The notes under the pieces were generated by a model. It made no database searches, was not told the DNA's origin, and worked only from the letters and a program-made list of their open reading frames with translations. Below are positions 14,655 through 23,703 of a stretch of DNA of 60,887 nt, one piece after another. The stretch's first letter is position 1. The number at the start of each line of letters is the position of its first letter. The stretch is from Prevotellaceae bacterium UBA6858 (GTDB lineage: Bacteria; Bacteroidota; Bacteroidia; Bacteroidales; Bacteroidaceae). The position numbers and the translations under genes were made by a program. The stretch spans positions 62,843 to 123,729 of the forward strand of contig DKDC01000031.1 in NCBI GenBank assembly GCA_002451695.1, given 5' to 3'.

Positions 14655-16127
14655 GTGAAAGCATATAATCTGTTGAAAAGTCTGACGGCACTGGCTGCCG
14701 TTGTATGCATGATCGTTTCATGCGATGACGAAACCGGCAACATAGGCGGCAAGGTCATGCCCGGTCAGGATGAGATGGAAATCACGCAAAACATATACAG
14801 CGTGCTTTCGCGCTCCGTAAAAGCCGACAGCGTACTCGGCACAACATCTACCAGTTATTTGGGGAAAATCACCGACCCCGAGACAAACGCCACCACGTCG
14901 TGCGACTTCCTCGCCCAGTTCCACATTCTCGAAAACCTGACGTTCCCGCAAAACGGCACACTGGTAATGGACAACGACACGGTTGAGGCGGATTCTGTTG
15001 ACATACGCCTTTATGTCTCCAGCTACTACGGCGACTCACTCAATTCCATGAAGCTTGGCGTTTACGAACTCGACACGGCGAACACGATGAAGGAAAACAT
15101 GATTTACTACTCCAACATTGACCCTTGGAAATACGTAAACAAGAAAGAAACGGCAATACGCAAGGAACTTTCATTTTCCGTTATAGACATGACGCTTAGC
15201 GACAGTCTGAAAAACGTTAACTCACGTAACAGGAACATCCTCATCAAGCTCCCCAAGGATTACGGCACATTCATAATGAAAAAGTATTATGAAAATCCCT
15301 CGAACTTCGCCGACTCATACAGCTTTATCCACAATGTCTGCGCAGGTTTTTACTACCGCATAATTTCAGGCAACGGCACTATGCTCAACATTGACGCCGC
15401 AAATCTTAGCGTATATTTCCGCTACAAGCAGGGAGACTCCATAATAAACGGCGTGCAGAGAATGGCTGCAACCGAGGAAGTATTGCAAAACACGCGGATT
15501 GAAAACAAAAATACGGAGAAACTGCTTGAAGAAGGAGACCATACCTACTTGAAAACGCCCGTGGGAATATACACGGAAGTTACGCTCCCCATTGACAGCA
15601 TATATAATGACAGCCATATAAACGACACCATAAACAGCGCGAAAATCTCGTTTACGCGAATAAACGACGACAAGCAGACAACCTACAACCTGCCTATCCC
15701 GCAAACCTTGCTTATGGTCAAGGCCGACGAGCTGTACAGTTTTTTTGAAAAGAGCAAAGTGGCCGACGGAGCCACTTCATACGTGGCATCTTACAGCGAA
15801 AAGGAAAACGCCTATACCTTCAGCAACATTTCGGCACTAGTTTCAAACCTGTATGCCGTGAGAAAGGACGGCGCAGGAGTGAAAGCGTCCGATACGAAAG
15901 CTGTGAAAGAGGCAAAATACGCTAAATGGGAAGCCGAGCACCCCACATGGAACAAGGTGCTGTTAGTTCCCGTCAACACCACATACTCGCAACAAACAGT
16001 CGGATACACCACCCAGCAAGTGCTGTCGCGAGTGCGCAACGACCTGTCGCTCTCCTCCACGAGACTTGCGGGCGGAAACAGCGGGGACATCAAAATATCG
16101 GTAATCTACAGCCGTTTCAAGAAATAA
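14655..16127 (+). CDS. DUF4270 domain lipoprotein
   Basis: 490 residues, starting at a GTG codon. The signal peptide ends at IVSC (Cys about residue 23). DSVLGTTSTSYLGKITDPETNA near residue 58 is the DUF4270 signature (usually DS..LLG, YLG...DP..G), and beta-rich sequence follows. DUF4270 proteins are large Bacteroidetes lipoproteins of unknown function, typically found directly after the short glycogen synthase. Predicted to lie on the outer membrane. No ATG lies close by that keeps the signal peptide intact. Confidence 0.85.
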   Translation: MKAYNLLKSLTALAAVVCMIVSCDDETGNIGGKVMPGQDEMEITQNIYSVLSRSVKADSVLGTTSTSYLGKITDPETNATTSCDFLAQFHILENLTFPQNGTLVMDNDTVEADSVDIRLYVSSYYGDSLNSMKLGVYELDTANTMKENMIYYSNIDPWKYVNKKETAIRKELSFSVIDMTLSDSLKNVNSRNRNILIKLPKDYGTFIMKKYYENPSNFADSYSFIHNVCAGFYYRIISGNGTMLNIDAANLSVYFRYKQGDSIINGVQRMAATEEVLQNTRIENKNTEKLLEEGDHTYLKTPVGIYTEVTLPIDSIYNDSHINDTINSAKISFTRINDDKQTTYNLPIPQTLLMVKADELYSFFEKSKVADGATSYVASYSEKENAYTFSNISALVSNLYAVRKDGAGVKASDTKAVKEAKYAKWEAEHPTWNKVLLVPVNTTYSQQTVGYTTQQVLSRVRNDLSLSSTRLAGGNSGDIKISVIYSRFKK

Positions 16128-16159
16128 GCATTACTAACCCAACTTTACACGATACCATA

Positions 16160-17059
16160 ATGAAAGGCATAGTTCTCGCAGGAGGTTCGGGCACACGCCT
16201 CTACCCTATCACTAAAGGCGTAAGCAAACAGCTGCTTCCCATATTCGACAAACCGATGATATACTACCCCATTTCGGTGCTCATGCTTGCCGGAATAAGG
16301 GACATTCTTATAATCTCCACACCGCACGACCTGCCGGGCTTCAAACGTCTTCTTGGCAGCGGCGAAGACTTCGGGGTAAATTTTGAGTATGCCGAACAAC
16401 CTTCACCAGACGGTCTCGCACAAGCGTTCATTATCGGCGAAAAATTCATCGGCAACGATAATGTGTGTCTCGTCCTTGGCGACAACATATTCTATGGCAG
16501 CGGTTTCACGGGAATGCTCCGCGAAAGCGTGGACTATGTAAACAATCAAAACTGCGCCACCGTGTTCGGTTATCACGTTAACGACCCGGAACGCTACGGC
16601 GTGGTGGAATTTGACAAAAACGGGAATGCGCTCAGCATAGAGGAGAAACCTGCGGAACCCAAATCAAACTTCGCAGTTGTGGGACTTTATTTCTACCCCA
16701 ACGATGTGGTTGGGATAGCAAAGAACATAAAGCCCTCGCCACGCGGCGAACTGGAAATTACAACCGTAAACGAAGTGTATCTAAACTCCCAGCGGCTGAA
16801 AGTGCAGCGGCTTGCACGCGGTTTCGCCTGGCTCGACACCGGCACACACGATTCCCTTTCCGAGGCATCCACATTCATTGAGGTTGTAGAAAAGCGTGGC
16901 GGATTGAAAGTGGCTTGCCTTGAGGACATAGCCTTTTCCAACGGCTGGATTGACGCAGCCACACTGCGCAAGGTGGCACAGCCAATGAGCAAAAACGAAT
17001 ACGGCAAATACCTGCTGCGCCGTGCGGACGAAGCGGAACAAGAACCGGACAACGCATAA
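16160..17059 (+). CDS. rfbA: Glucose-1-phosphate thymidylyltransferase
   Basis: 299 residues. MKGIVLAGGSGTRLYPITKGVSKQLLPI is the nucleotide-binding start, followed by DKPMIYYP, LVLGDNIFYG and GELEITTVNEVYL, all diagnostic for RmlA. It makes dTDP-glucose from glucose-1-phosphate and dTTP, the first step toward dTDP-rhamnose for surface polysaccharide. The open frame runs back to 15926 inside DUF4270; the ATG at 16160 is the family start. It lies 32 bases after DUF4270. rfbC follows after 3 bases; rfbB and rfbD are not in the window. Confidence 0.95.
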   Translation: MKGIVLAGGSGTRLYPITKGVSKQLLPIFDKPMIYYPISVLMLAGIRDILIISTPHDLPGFKRLLGSGEDFGVNFEYAEQPSPDGLAQAFIIGEKFIGNDNVCLVLGDNIFYGSGFTGMLRESVDYVNNQNCATVFGYHVNDPERYGVVEFDKNGNALSIEEKPAEPKSNFAVVGLYFYPNDVVGIAKNIKPSPRGELEITTVNEVYLNSQRLKVQRLARGFAWLDTGTHDSLSEASTFIEVVEKRGGLKVACLEDIAFSNGWIDAATLRKVAQPMSKNEYGKYLLRRADEAEQEPDNA

Positions 17060-17062
17060 AAC

Positions 17063-17614
17063 ATGAACGTAATAAAGACTGACATTGAAGGAGTACTGGT
17101 TTTAGAGCCGAAAGTATTCAACGATGCACGCGGATATTTTTTTGAGAGCTATAACGAGAGGGATTTCACCGCTCTTGTGGGAAACGTGAATTTCATTCAG
17201 GACAACGAAAGCCGCTCGCAGTACGGTGTACTACGTGGTCTTCATTTCCAAAAAGGCGAACATTCCCAAGCAAAACTCGTGAGGGTTGTCCGTGGAAAGG
17301 TTTACGATGTGGCTGTTGACCTGCGCAAAAGTTCCCCAACTTTCGGGAAATATGTCGGCGTGGAACTTACGGAAGACAACCACCGCCAGTTTTTCATCCC
17401 ACGCGGCTTTGCCCACGGCTTCGCTGTAATGAGCGACATTGCCGTGTTCCAGTACAAATGCGACAACCTGTACGCTCCCGAAAGCGAAGGAGCTATTATG
17501 TGGAACGACCCGGATTTGGACATAAAGTGGCCTGTGGCTGCCGACAACATAATTCTGTCAGAAAAAGACAAGCACCATCCTTTCCTAAAAGATTCGGAAT
17601 ATTTCTTCGACTGA
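17063..17614 (+). CDS. rfbC: dTDP-4-dehydrorhamnose 3,5-epimerase
   Basis: 183 residues, the usual length. RmlC signatures are visible: EPKVFNDARGYFFESYNERDF, QDNESRSQYGVLRGLHFQ (catalytic His), KLVRVVRGKVYDVAVDLR, and IPRGFAHGFAVMSD. It epimerises C3 and C5 of dTDP-4-keto-6-deoxyglucose. It is co-transcribed with rfbA (3-base gap) and followed 16 bases later by the outer-membrane barrel gene. Confidence 0.95.
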   Translation: MNVIKTDIEGVLVLEPKVFNDARGYFFESYNERDFTALVGNVNFIQDNESRSQYGVLRGLHFQKGEHSQAKLVRVVRGKVYDVAVDLRKSSPTFGKYVGVELTEDNHRQFFIPRGFAHGFAVMSDIAVFQYKCDNLYAPESEGAIMWNDPDLDIKWPVAADNIILSEKDKHHPFLKDSEYFFD

Positions 17615-17630
17615 TTTCTACAAACGCTTG

Positions 17631-20561
17631 ATGAGCCTAAGCAGACACAGGCTGGCATATCCATATATTATAATGCTGTCGTTATGTGCAACATTATTTT
17701 CTATGCCATCATCTGCATACGCCCAACGCACCATAAGGACTGTGATTGCAGACAGCACCACCAGAATGGCGTTGCTCGGTGCAAATGCCGTGGTGTTCAC
17801 TTCTGACAGCTCTTTTCTTAAAGGCGTTGCTTCCGACACTGCGGGCGTGGTGCAGCTTAGCCTCTCCCCCCACTCCGAATACATTTTGCGGGTTTCAATG
17901 ATTGGGTACAAAACTCTTTATACAAACATACGAAAACCGCGCCGTGCCGGCAAGCCTGTCATTGGCGACACGCTTTTTCTGTCCTTAAACTCCATTTCCC
18001 TGAAAGGCGCCACAGTAATAGGCACGCGTGCCGACATGGAAACCAAAGAAGACACCACAAGTTTCAATGCCGGGGAATACAACGTGCCGGAAGGGGAAGC
18101 ACTCGAAGAACTCGTAAAGCTGCTGCCAGGGGTGGAGATTGACGGAAATACTATAACATACAACGGCAAGCCCATAGCCGAATTCAAAATCAACGGCAAA
18201 GACTTCTTCAAAGGAAACAACCGCTCTGCGCTGAAAAACCTCCCTGCGGAACTCGTAAACCGCATAAAGACTTACGAGAAAAAAAGCGACTATGCCGAAC
18301 AAACCGGCATTGACGACGGAAACGAGCAGACTGTAATGGACATTGAGCTGAAAAAGGAACTCAACGAAACATGGACCATCAACTATGATGCCGCAGCAGG
18401 ATCGTATGGAAGATACATACAAAAATTATTCGCAAACCGCATGACCGACCGTTCCCGCCTGAGCTTCACCGCAAACATGAACGATGACGACGCAAGGTCA
18501 AACAACAAGTCGCTCGGGGCAGACTTCCACATTAACAACGGAAAAACACAAAAGGAAAGCCGGCGTTTTGAAATGGGAGGTAACATCGGAATACACGACA
18601 ACCGTTCGCACAGCCAGACATGGCGTAGTGCGGAAAACTACATAGGGGCATCACAAACCTCGCAGTTTTCCAACAGCGACAGCTACAACAAAAACAAATC
18701 AGCAGGCATAAGCGGAAATCTCAGAATGCTTTGGCATCCCGACACCCTCACAACCGTAACCGCCAACACCAACCTTTCGTTCAATAGCTCGCAAGTTTTC
18801 TCACGTTCACGCTCGGCGAGATTCAACAGCGATCCTTACGAAATAACCAATGGCGAAGATCCTCTTGACAGCGTGTTCAGTACAGGGTTTTCTGAAGGGA
18901 AGCATACCGGGCTATACGGCGCGACCATCAACCGCAATTCAAACTCATCAAAATCTCACGGCAACAACCACAGTTTCGGCATAAGCGGAATGGCGGTAAG
19001 GCGGCTCAACAGCAAGGGGAGAAACGTAAGTTTTGATTTCGGAATATCAATCGGAAACGGTGAGAACAAGTCTTTCCGCATTGCCGACATTTATTATTAC
19101 AAGCGGGCGGCAGACAAACGCCACACATTCCAAGACCAATACACTTTTTCCCCATCTCACAACTGGAGCTACCGCGAGCGCATCAGCTACAGCGAACCCA
19201 TAATAAAAGGGCTGCGGTTCCAGACAAGCTACTCCTTCCTGCGTTCTAAAAACCGCAGCAACCGCTCGCTTTACGAGCTTGATTCGCTCGACGGCTGGCG
19301 CAACGGCGAACACCAGCTCGGCGACTTGCCGTCAACCGAGGACTCCCTGCAATCCGTCCTCAATATGCAAAACTCGCTATACACCACATACAACAACTTT
19401 CACCACACATGGCACGAAAGCCTTAACTACAACAGCCGCAATATAACGGCGTTCGCATCCACCGACATAAGCTACAACACCACACGGCTCGACTACCGCC
19501 GCAACACTATCGACACCACGTTTTCACGCCGTCTGCTCCGCTTCAAACCATCCGCCATGTTCCGTTACCGGCCATCCAAAAACGAAAAAGTGGAAATAAG
19601 GTACAGCGGCTGGAACACCGACCCGTCAATGACCAACCGCATACCCACCACCGACAACGCCGACCCGCTCAACATCCACCTTTCCGGGGGAAACCTGAAA
19701 CCCGCATGGAACAACCGAGTAATGTTTGAATACGGCAAGTTCATCGTGAAAAGGCAGCAAAACTGGCAGGTAAATGCACAGTTCGACCAAAGTTCAAACA
19801 ACATAAGCACGGCAATCCTTTACGATGAGACAACAGGCGTGCGCACCACGCAACCCAGAAATATTAACGGCAACTGGGCGGCACGCACCGACTTTACGTT
19901 CACGACCGGGTTCGGAGCCAAAAAGGCCTTTCGACTTAAATGCTCCACAACCGGTACATACAACAATTCTGTGGGCTACATAAGCAGCGGCAAAAGCGCA
20001 TCCAGCCAAAAAAACACCACAAAAACTTCCGGGGTGTTCCAACGGGTAAGCCTGAGATACCAAAACGATTTTCTGGAGACAAAGCTCGGCGCATCACTCC
20101 GCTACCGGCACACCGACAACAAGCTGCGCCCACAATCCAACATGGACATATACAATTATTCCTACTCGGCATCGGCCCGGGTAAAGCTGCCTTGGAAGAT
20201 GACAGTAGAGAACTCGCTTAGCATGAACAGCCGTCGCGGATACACCAACAAGAACATGAACACGGACGAACTAATCTGGAACGCCACTGCCTCGCAAAAC
20301 TTTTTCAAAGGATCACCGCTAATTGTCAGGCTAAAACTTTACGACATTCTCCGGAAACGAAGCAACATAACAAGAACCATTAACGCACAGAGCCGCGTTG
20401 ACACCGAAAACGACGCCTCATACAGCTACTTCATGCTGCACTTCATAATAAGGCTCAACATATTCAACGGCAAAATTTCCTCGGGCTTTTCCAAAGGCAA
20501 GAAGAAGGATAAGGAAAAAAAGGACAAACCCCAAAAAGAAAAGGAACTGTTGCCGCTTTAG
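17631..20561 (+). CDS. TonB-receptor-like outer membrane beta-barrel protein
   Basis: 976 residues. A signal peptide (cleavage near SSAYA-Q) is followed by a carboxypeptidase-regulatory-like domain (about 25-115, with IGYKTLYTNIRKP), a plug-like segment (VPEGEALEELVKLLPGVEIDGN and IKTYEKKSDYAE), and a long beta-barrel rich in aromatic, Asn and Ser residues. This is the OMP_b-brl_3 architecture of Bacteroidetes; no TonB box is obvious. The extreme C-terminus, past the last barrel strand, is a lysine-rich tail (SKGKKKDKEKKDKPQKEK), which is unusual. A TTG at 17628 directly precedes the chosen ATG. The cargo is unknown. Confidence 0.82.
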   Translation: MSLSRHRLAYPYIIMLSLCATLFSMPSSAYAQRTIRTVIADSTTRMALLGANAVVFTSDSSFLKGVASDTAGVVQLSLSPHSEYILRVSMIGYKTLYTNIRKPRRAGKPVIGDTLFLSLNSISLKGATVIGTRADMETKEDTTSFNAGEYNVPEGEALEELVKLLPGVEIDGNTITYNGKPIAEFKINGKDFFKGNNRSALKNLPAELVNRIKTYEKKSDYAEQTGIDDGNEQTVMDIELKKELNETWTINYDAAAGSYGRYIQKLFANRMTDRSRLSFTANMNDDDARSNNKSLGADFHINNGKTQKESRRFEMGGNIGIHDNRSHSQTWRSAENYIGASQTSQFSNSDSYNKNKSAGISGNLRMLWHPDTLTTVTANTNLSFNSSQVFSRSRSARFNSDPYEITNGEDPLDSVFSTGFSEGKHTGLYGATINRNSNSSKSHGNNHSFGISGMAVRRLNSKGRNVSFDFGISIGNGENKSFRIADIYYYKRAADKRHTFQDQYTFSPSHNWSYRERISYSEPIIKGLRFQTSYSFLRSKNRSNRSLYELDSLDGWRNGEHQLGDLPSTEDSLQSVLNMQNSLYTTYNNFHHTWHESLNYNSRNITAFASTDISYNTTRLDYRRNTIDTTFSRRLLRFKPSAMFRYRPSKNEKVEIRYSGWNTDPSMTNRIPTTDNADPLNIHLSGGNLKPAWNNRVMFEYGKFIVKRQQNWQVNAQFDQSSNNISTAILYDETTGVRTTQPRNINGNWAARTDFTFTTGFGAKKAFRLKCSTTGTYNNSVGYISSGKSASSQKNTTKTSGVFQRVSLRYQNDFLETKLGASLRYRHTDNKLRPQSNMDIYNYSYSASARVKLPWKMTVENSLSMNSRRGYTNKNMNTDELIWNATASQNFFKGSPLIVRLKLYDILRKRSNITRTINAQSRVDTENDASYSYFMLHFIIRLNIFNGKISSGFSKGKKKDKEKKDKPQKEKELLPL

Positions 20562-20597
20562 CAACGTTTTTGCCGCCAAACGCGCAAGCCCAAGGAG

Positions 20598-20623
20598 AAA
20601 AAAGCCCGAAAGGCACTTTTTTT
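20598..20623 (+). terminator. Possible weak terminator after the barrel gene
   Basis: AAAAAAGCC and GGC-AC-TTTTTTT can pair with a small bulge and end in a T run. The GC part is short, so this is tentative. Confidence 0.35.
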
Positions 20624-20653
20624 GCCCCCCACGATAAAAAACTCCGCAAAACA

Positions 20654-20686
20654 TTTGGTGCTTTCACAAACAATCCGTACTTTTGC
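20654..20686 (+). promoter_or_regulatory. Promoter of tRNA-Arg
   Basis: TTTG at 20654-20657, a 21-base spacer and TACTTTTG at 20679-20686 match the Bacteroidetes promoter, 25 bases before the tRNA. Confidence 0.65.
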
Positions 20687-20711
20687 ATCGCTTTTGAGAA
20701 ATAAAGCATCC

Positions 20712-20785
20712 GGCGCTGTAGCTCAACTGAATAGAGCATTTGACTACGGATCAGAAGGTTTAGGGTTTGAATCCCTACAGCGTCA
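20712..20785 (+). tRNA. tRNA-Arg (anticodon ACG)
   Basis: Acceptor GGCGCTG (20712-20718) pairs with CAGCGTC (20778-20784), with one G-U. The D stem is GCTC/GAGC, the anticodon loop CTACGGA carries ACG at 20746-20748, and the T stem is TAGGG/CCCTA with loop TTTGAAT. A34 would be edited to inosine by TadA, so this tRNA reads CGU, CGC and CGA. The discriminator base is A and CCA is not encoded. The conserved G19-C56 tertiary pair is replaced by A19-U56 (20730 and 20768). Confidence 0.96.
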
Positions 20786-20788
20786 CAG

Positions 20789-20825
20789 AAGAATGCTACT
20801 GACATCGGTAGCATTCTTTGTTTTA
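20789..20825 (+). terminator. Intrinsic terminator after tRNA-Arg
   Basis: AAGAATGCTAC pairs perfectly with GTAGCATTCTT around an 8-base loop, followed by TGTTTTATT. It should end the tRNA transcript; rlmH starts 36 bases later without an obvious promoter of its own, so it may rely on readthrough. Confidence 0.85.
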
Positions 20826-20860
20826 TTACAACTCAGCCAAATAACGAAAACCAGACAGCA

Positions 20861-21334
20861 ATGAAAACCCTGCTCATACTCGTGGGAAAAACCACCGACA
20901 AAAGCGTGGCAAAACTCACAGAAGACTACATAAGCCGCATAGGACACTACATACAATTTGAAGTGAACGTAATTCCCGACCTGAAGAACACTTCAAAACT
21001 CACCGAAGCCCAAATCAAGACTTCTGAGGGGGAGAACATCGTGAAGCTGCTGCGCCCGGGCGACCACGTGATACTGCTTGACGAACACGGAACGGAATAC
21101 CGCTCCGTTGATTTCGCCACAAAGCTCAACAAGCTGTGGAGCAATTCCGCCCGCCGCATAGTGTTCGTCACCGGAGGTCCATACGGTTTCTCGCAAAAGC
21201 CAAAGGATGCCGCCAAAGAAAGCATTTCGCTCTCAAAAATGACATTCTCCCACCAAATGGTAAGGCTCATATTTGTGGAGCAACTATACCGTGCACTGAC
21301 GATACTCAACAACGAGCCATACCACCACGAATAA
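20861..21334 (+). CDS. rlmH: 23S rRNA (pseudouridine1915-N3)-methyltransferase RlmH
   Basis: 157 residues, the normal length. It is a SPOUT-fold methyltransferase: LLDEHGTEYRSVDFA in the middle, FVTGGPYGFS (the AdoMet-binding knot) and LSKMTFSHQMVRLIFVEQLYRA at the C-terminus are all family signatures. It methylates pseudouridine 1915 in helix 69 of the ribosome. It lies directly downstream of tRNA-Arg and its terminator, a pairing of translation genes. Confidence 0.95.
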   Translation: MKTLLILVGKTTDKSVAKLTEDYISRIGHYIQFEVNVIPDLKNTSKLTEAQIKTSEGENIVKLLRPGDHVILLDEHGTEYRSVDFATKLNKLWSNSARRIVFVTGGPYGFSQKPKDAAKESISLSKMTFSHQMVRLIFVEQLYRALTILNNEPYHHE

Positions 21335-21352
21335 AGGCACACGGGAACGCAG

Positions 21353-22399
21353 TTACCATGAAAACGAAAACCTTGCCACCAACGGCAAATGGTCACTGAA
21401 CCCTCCAAGATAGCGCATACCGTTGTATGTCCGGAAAGGCACTTTTTCGCCGTCTTTCTCCACAAGCAGGAACGGCGCGGCGAAAATGCGGCATCCGTCC
21501 CGCGACAGGTTGAGCGGAAATGACTTGCGCAGCAAACGCCCGCTGACCACAAAATTGTCAATTGTCTCCCATTTGCCTTTGTAGCAGTATGTGCCTTTCA
21601 CGCTTCCATCGCCACGGCTGCTGTACATAAGGTTGAAAAGCCTGTCATCGCGAAACTCCGAACTGTCTTGCAAAACAGGCCGCGCACCCAAATGCCGGCA
21701 CAAAAGCGGGGATTGCGGCACGTCATTGAAATCCCCGGTAATTATCACGTTTGCGTGGCGGCGCACTTTGAAAAGCGAATCCGCCTTGCGCCCCACCTGC
21801 CGCGCAAGGCGTTCGCGGTAGCGCGCACCTTGCTTGTAGCGGTCGAGCCTGCTCGGGAAATGGCACACAAAAACGTCAAGCGTGTCGCCGGTTACAACCC
21901 TGCCCGACACAAGCAGCACATCGCGCGAGAACTTGCGCGGCAAACCATTGAAATTCGGGCGTATTATCTCAGTGCATACCGGCGCGAATGAAAGCGGTCT
22001 GTAAAGCAACGCCACATTTATCCCCCGGCTGTCCAAACTGCTGGTAACAAAATACCTGTACCCAGCCCTTTTCAGCACGCTCACTTTTGTCAGCTTCTCA
22101 AGAACCGTGTCGTTCTCCACCTCGCACAACGCAACCAAATCGGGAACGGCAACACCACCTGCCGCAGCAATTGTCTTGCCCACATTCTCCAGTTTTTTCA
22201 TAAACTTGTGCCAAGTCCACCGCCTCACCGCCGTTGGGGTAAATTCGTCATCCTGCTTCTGCGGGTCGTCATACGGGTCGAACAGATTTTCCACATTCCA
22301 CTCCATTACGCAGAACCCAGTCTGCGCAGCCAGCCTTGGCGCAAAAAACATCACGCCAAGAAACGCCACAACAACCTCCCTGAACACCACGAACCTCAT
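21353..22399 (-). CDS. Secreted endonuclease/exonuclease/phosphatase family protein
   Basis: About 348 residues. A signal peptide (VVVAFLGVMFFAPRLAAQ) precedes the EEP fold: MEWNVENLFD, catalytic Glu in ALCEVEND, ITGDFNDVPQS (Asp and Asn), ETIDNFVVS and SDHLPLVARF (Asp-His). Such exported Bacteroidetes members may be nucleases or phosphodiesterases scavenging nucleic acid; the substrate is not predictable. Three starts are possible (22471, 22414, 22399). The -7 box at 22428-22435 excludes the first and leaves only a few bases of leader for the second, so I chose 22399. Confidence 0.85.
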   Translation of the reverse strand: MRFVVFREVVVAFLGVMFFAPRLAAQTGFCVMEWNVENLFDPYDDPQKQDDEFTPTAVRRWTWHKFMKKLENVGKTIAAAGGVAVPDLVALCEVENDTVLEKLTKVSVLKRAGYRYFVTSSLDSRGINVALLYRPLSFAPVCTEIIRPNFNGLPRKFSRDVLLVSGRVVTGDTLDVFVCHFPSRLDRYKQGARYRERLARQVGRKADSLFKVRRHANVIITGDFNDVPQSPLLCRHLGARPVLQDSSEFRDDRLFNLMYSSRGDGSVKGTYCYKGKWETIDNFVVSGRLLRKSFPLNLSRDGCRIFAAPFLLVEKDGEKVPFRTYNGMRYLGGFSDHLPLVARFSFSW

Positions 22400-22427
22400 G
22401 CTGTACAACTTCATTTTTACCAATATG

Positions 22428-22435
22428 CAAATATA
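22428..22435 (-). promoter_or_regulatory. -7 promoter box of the EEP-family gene
   Basis: On the minus strand this reads TATATTTG, an exact TAnnTTTG. It decides which start codon of the EEP-family gene is usable. Confidence 0.55.
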
Positions 22436-22519
22436 TAATATTTTACACCACGGCAAAACGCGCAAAAGCACAAAATCTGCATCCGCTTAATTTCCAAACA
22501 ATTACCGCACTCCATATTT

Positions 22520-22640
22520 GCTTTGTATATTTCTGGGACACAGACGGTTGCAAAGGCGGAAAAAAGGTCTGATGTAGTTTTTTCTACGTCTGACATAATT
22601 CAAACTACATAGGACGCAGTTTTTTCCATGTCCCATGTTG
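22520..22640 (-). repeat. 21-bp-pitch intergenic repeat, copy C
   Basis: Modules lie at 22563 (half degraded), 22584, 22605 and 22626, in exact 21-bp phase with spacers TTTTTT, TTCAAA and TTTTTT. The conserved flank is on the left in reverse orientation (GGTTGCAAAGGCGG), so the element points to the minus strand. It occupies the gap between the divergent EEP-family and EamA genes. Confidence 0.88.
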
Positions 22641-22730
22641 TTTTGCGGTGGTCGGCTTACAAATTCTGCGGAACAGTTTTCCAACGGCAAACAACGATTG
22701 TTTTACTTTCCAAACTCCCCCTTTTATTTG

Positions 22731-22738
22731 TAATTTTG
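22731..22738 (+). promoter_or_regulatory. -7 promoter box of the EamA transporter gene
   Basis: TAATTTTG lies 26 bases before the ATG at 22765. No good -33 TTTG is seen. Confidence 0.5.
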
Positions 22739-22764
22739 CACGCGCAAAACAATACGCAACATAT

Positions 22765-23703
22765 ATGAACGCAAAGGCAAAAGGATATTTTCTCGGGGCG
22801 TTGGGTGCGGCAAGCTACGGCACAAACCCCATTTTCGCCATTCCGCTCTACAAATGCGGCATGGACTCGGAAAGCGTGCTGTTTTTCCGCTATCTGCTCG
22901 CCATTCCAGTAATAGCCCTTATGATGAAAGCCCGGGGCAGGAGCTTCACCCTCAGAAAAGGCGATATAATACCCGCTTTCGCCATGGGTGCGCTCATGGC
23001 TCTGTCGTCATACTTCCTCTTTGTAAGCTACAAATACATGGGGGCGGGAATAGCCTCCACCCTGCTGTTTCTATACCCCATAATGGTAGCGGTGATAATG
23101 AGCGTGTTTTTCAGGGAAAAGGCAGGACTGGTTACAGCCATAAGCATTGCGCTCGCGCTGTCGGGCGTGTTCCTAATATCGTTCAAGGAGGGCGGCGGAA
23201 TGGTAAGCCTCACGGGAACAGCGTTTGTGTTCCTTTCGGCGTTGCTTTATGCCATATACCTTGTATATGTGAACCGCTCCCCGCGCCTCAGCTCCATGCC
23301 CACGCTTAAACTCACGTTCTACGTTATCGTTGCCGGCACTGTGATGTTCGGGGCAATGTCCTTCTTGGGGAGCGGGGTGAAAATTCCCGAAAACGGCGTG
23401 ATGTGGGCGAACGTTGTATGCCTTGCAGTATTGCCCACCGCCCTGTCGTTCTATTGCACCACCCACGCCATAACGCTGATAGGCAGCACCCCGACCGCCA
23501 TTCTCGGTGCGCTTGAGCCGCTTACGGCGGTGTTTCTCGGAGTTATCGTGCTTGGCGAACCAATGACAATGCGCATAGCATGGGGCTTCGCGCTCGTGAT
23601 TTCGGGCGTGAGCCTCATTGTGGCAAGGGGGAGCATATCAACAACACTCATGAGAATACGCAGGATGTTCCCAAAGAAAACAAGAAACGCGCACCATGAT
23701 TAA
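22765..23703 (+). CDS. EamA / DMT-superfamily transporter
   Basis: 312 residues with about ten membrane segments in two repeated EamA halves. The first half includes GALGAASYGTNPIFAIPLY and LLFLYPIMVAVIMSVFFREK; the second includes LPTALSFYCTTHAITLIGSTPTA and LEPLTAVFLGVIVLGE, the typical end of each half. This is an inner-membrane drug/metabolite transporter; the substrate is unknown. The frame is open to 22648, but the -7 box at 22731 and family length support the ATG at 22765. It overlaps the next gene by 8 bases. Confidence 0.9.
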   Translation: MNAKAKGYFLGALGAASYGTNPIFAIPLYKCGMDSESVLFFRYLLAIPVIALMMKARGRSFTLRKGDIIPAFAMGALMALSSYFLFVSYKYMGAGIASTLLFLYPIMVAVIMSVFFREKAGLVTAISIALALSGVFLISFKEGGGMVSLTGTAFVFLSALLYAIYLVYVNRSPRLSSMPTLKLTFYVIVAGTVMFGAMSFLGSGVKIPENGVMWANVVCLAVLPTALSFYCTTHAITLIGSTPTAILGALEPLTAVFLGVIVLGEPMTMRIAWGFALVISGVSLIVARGSISTTLMRIRRMFPKKTRNAHHD

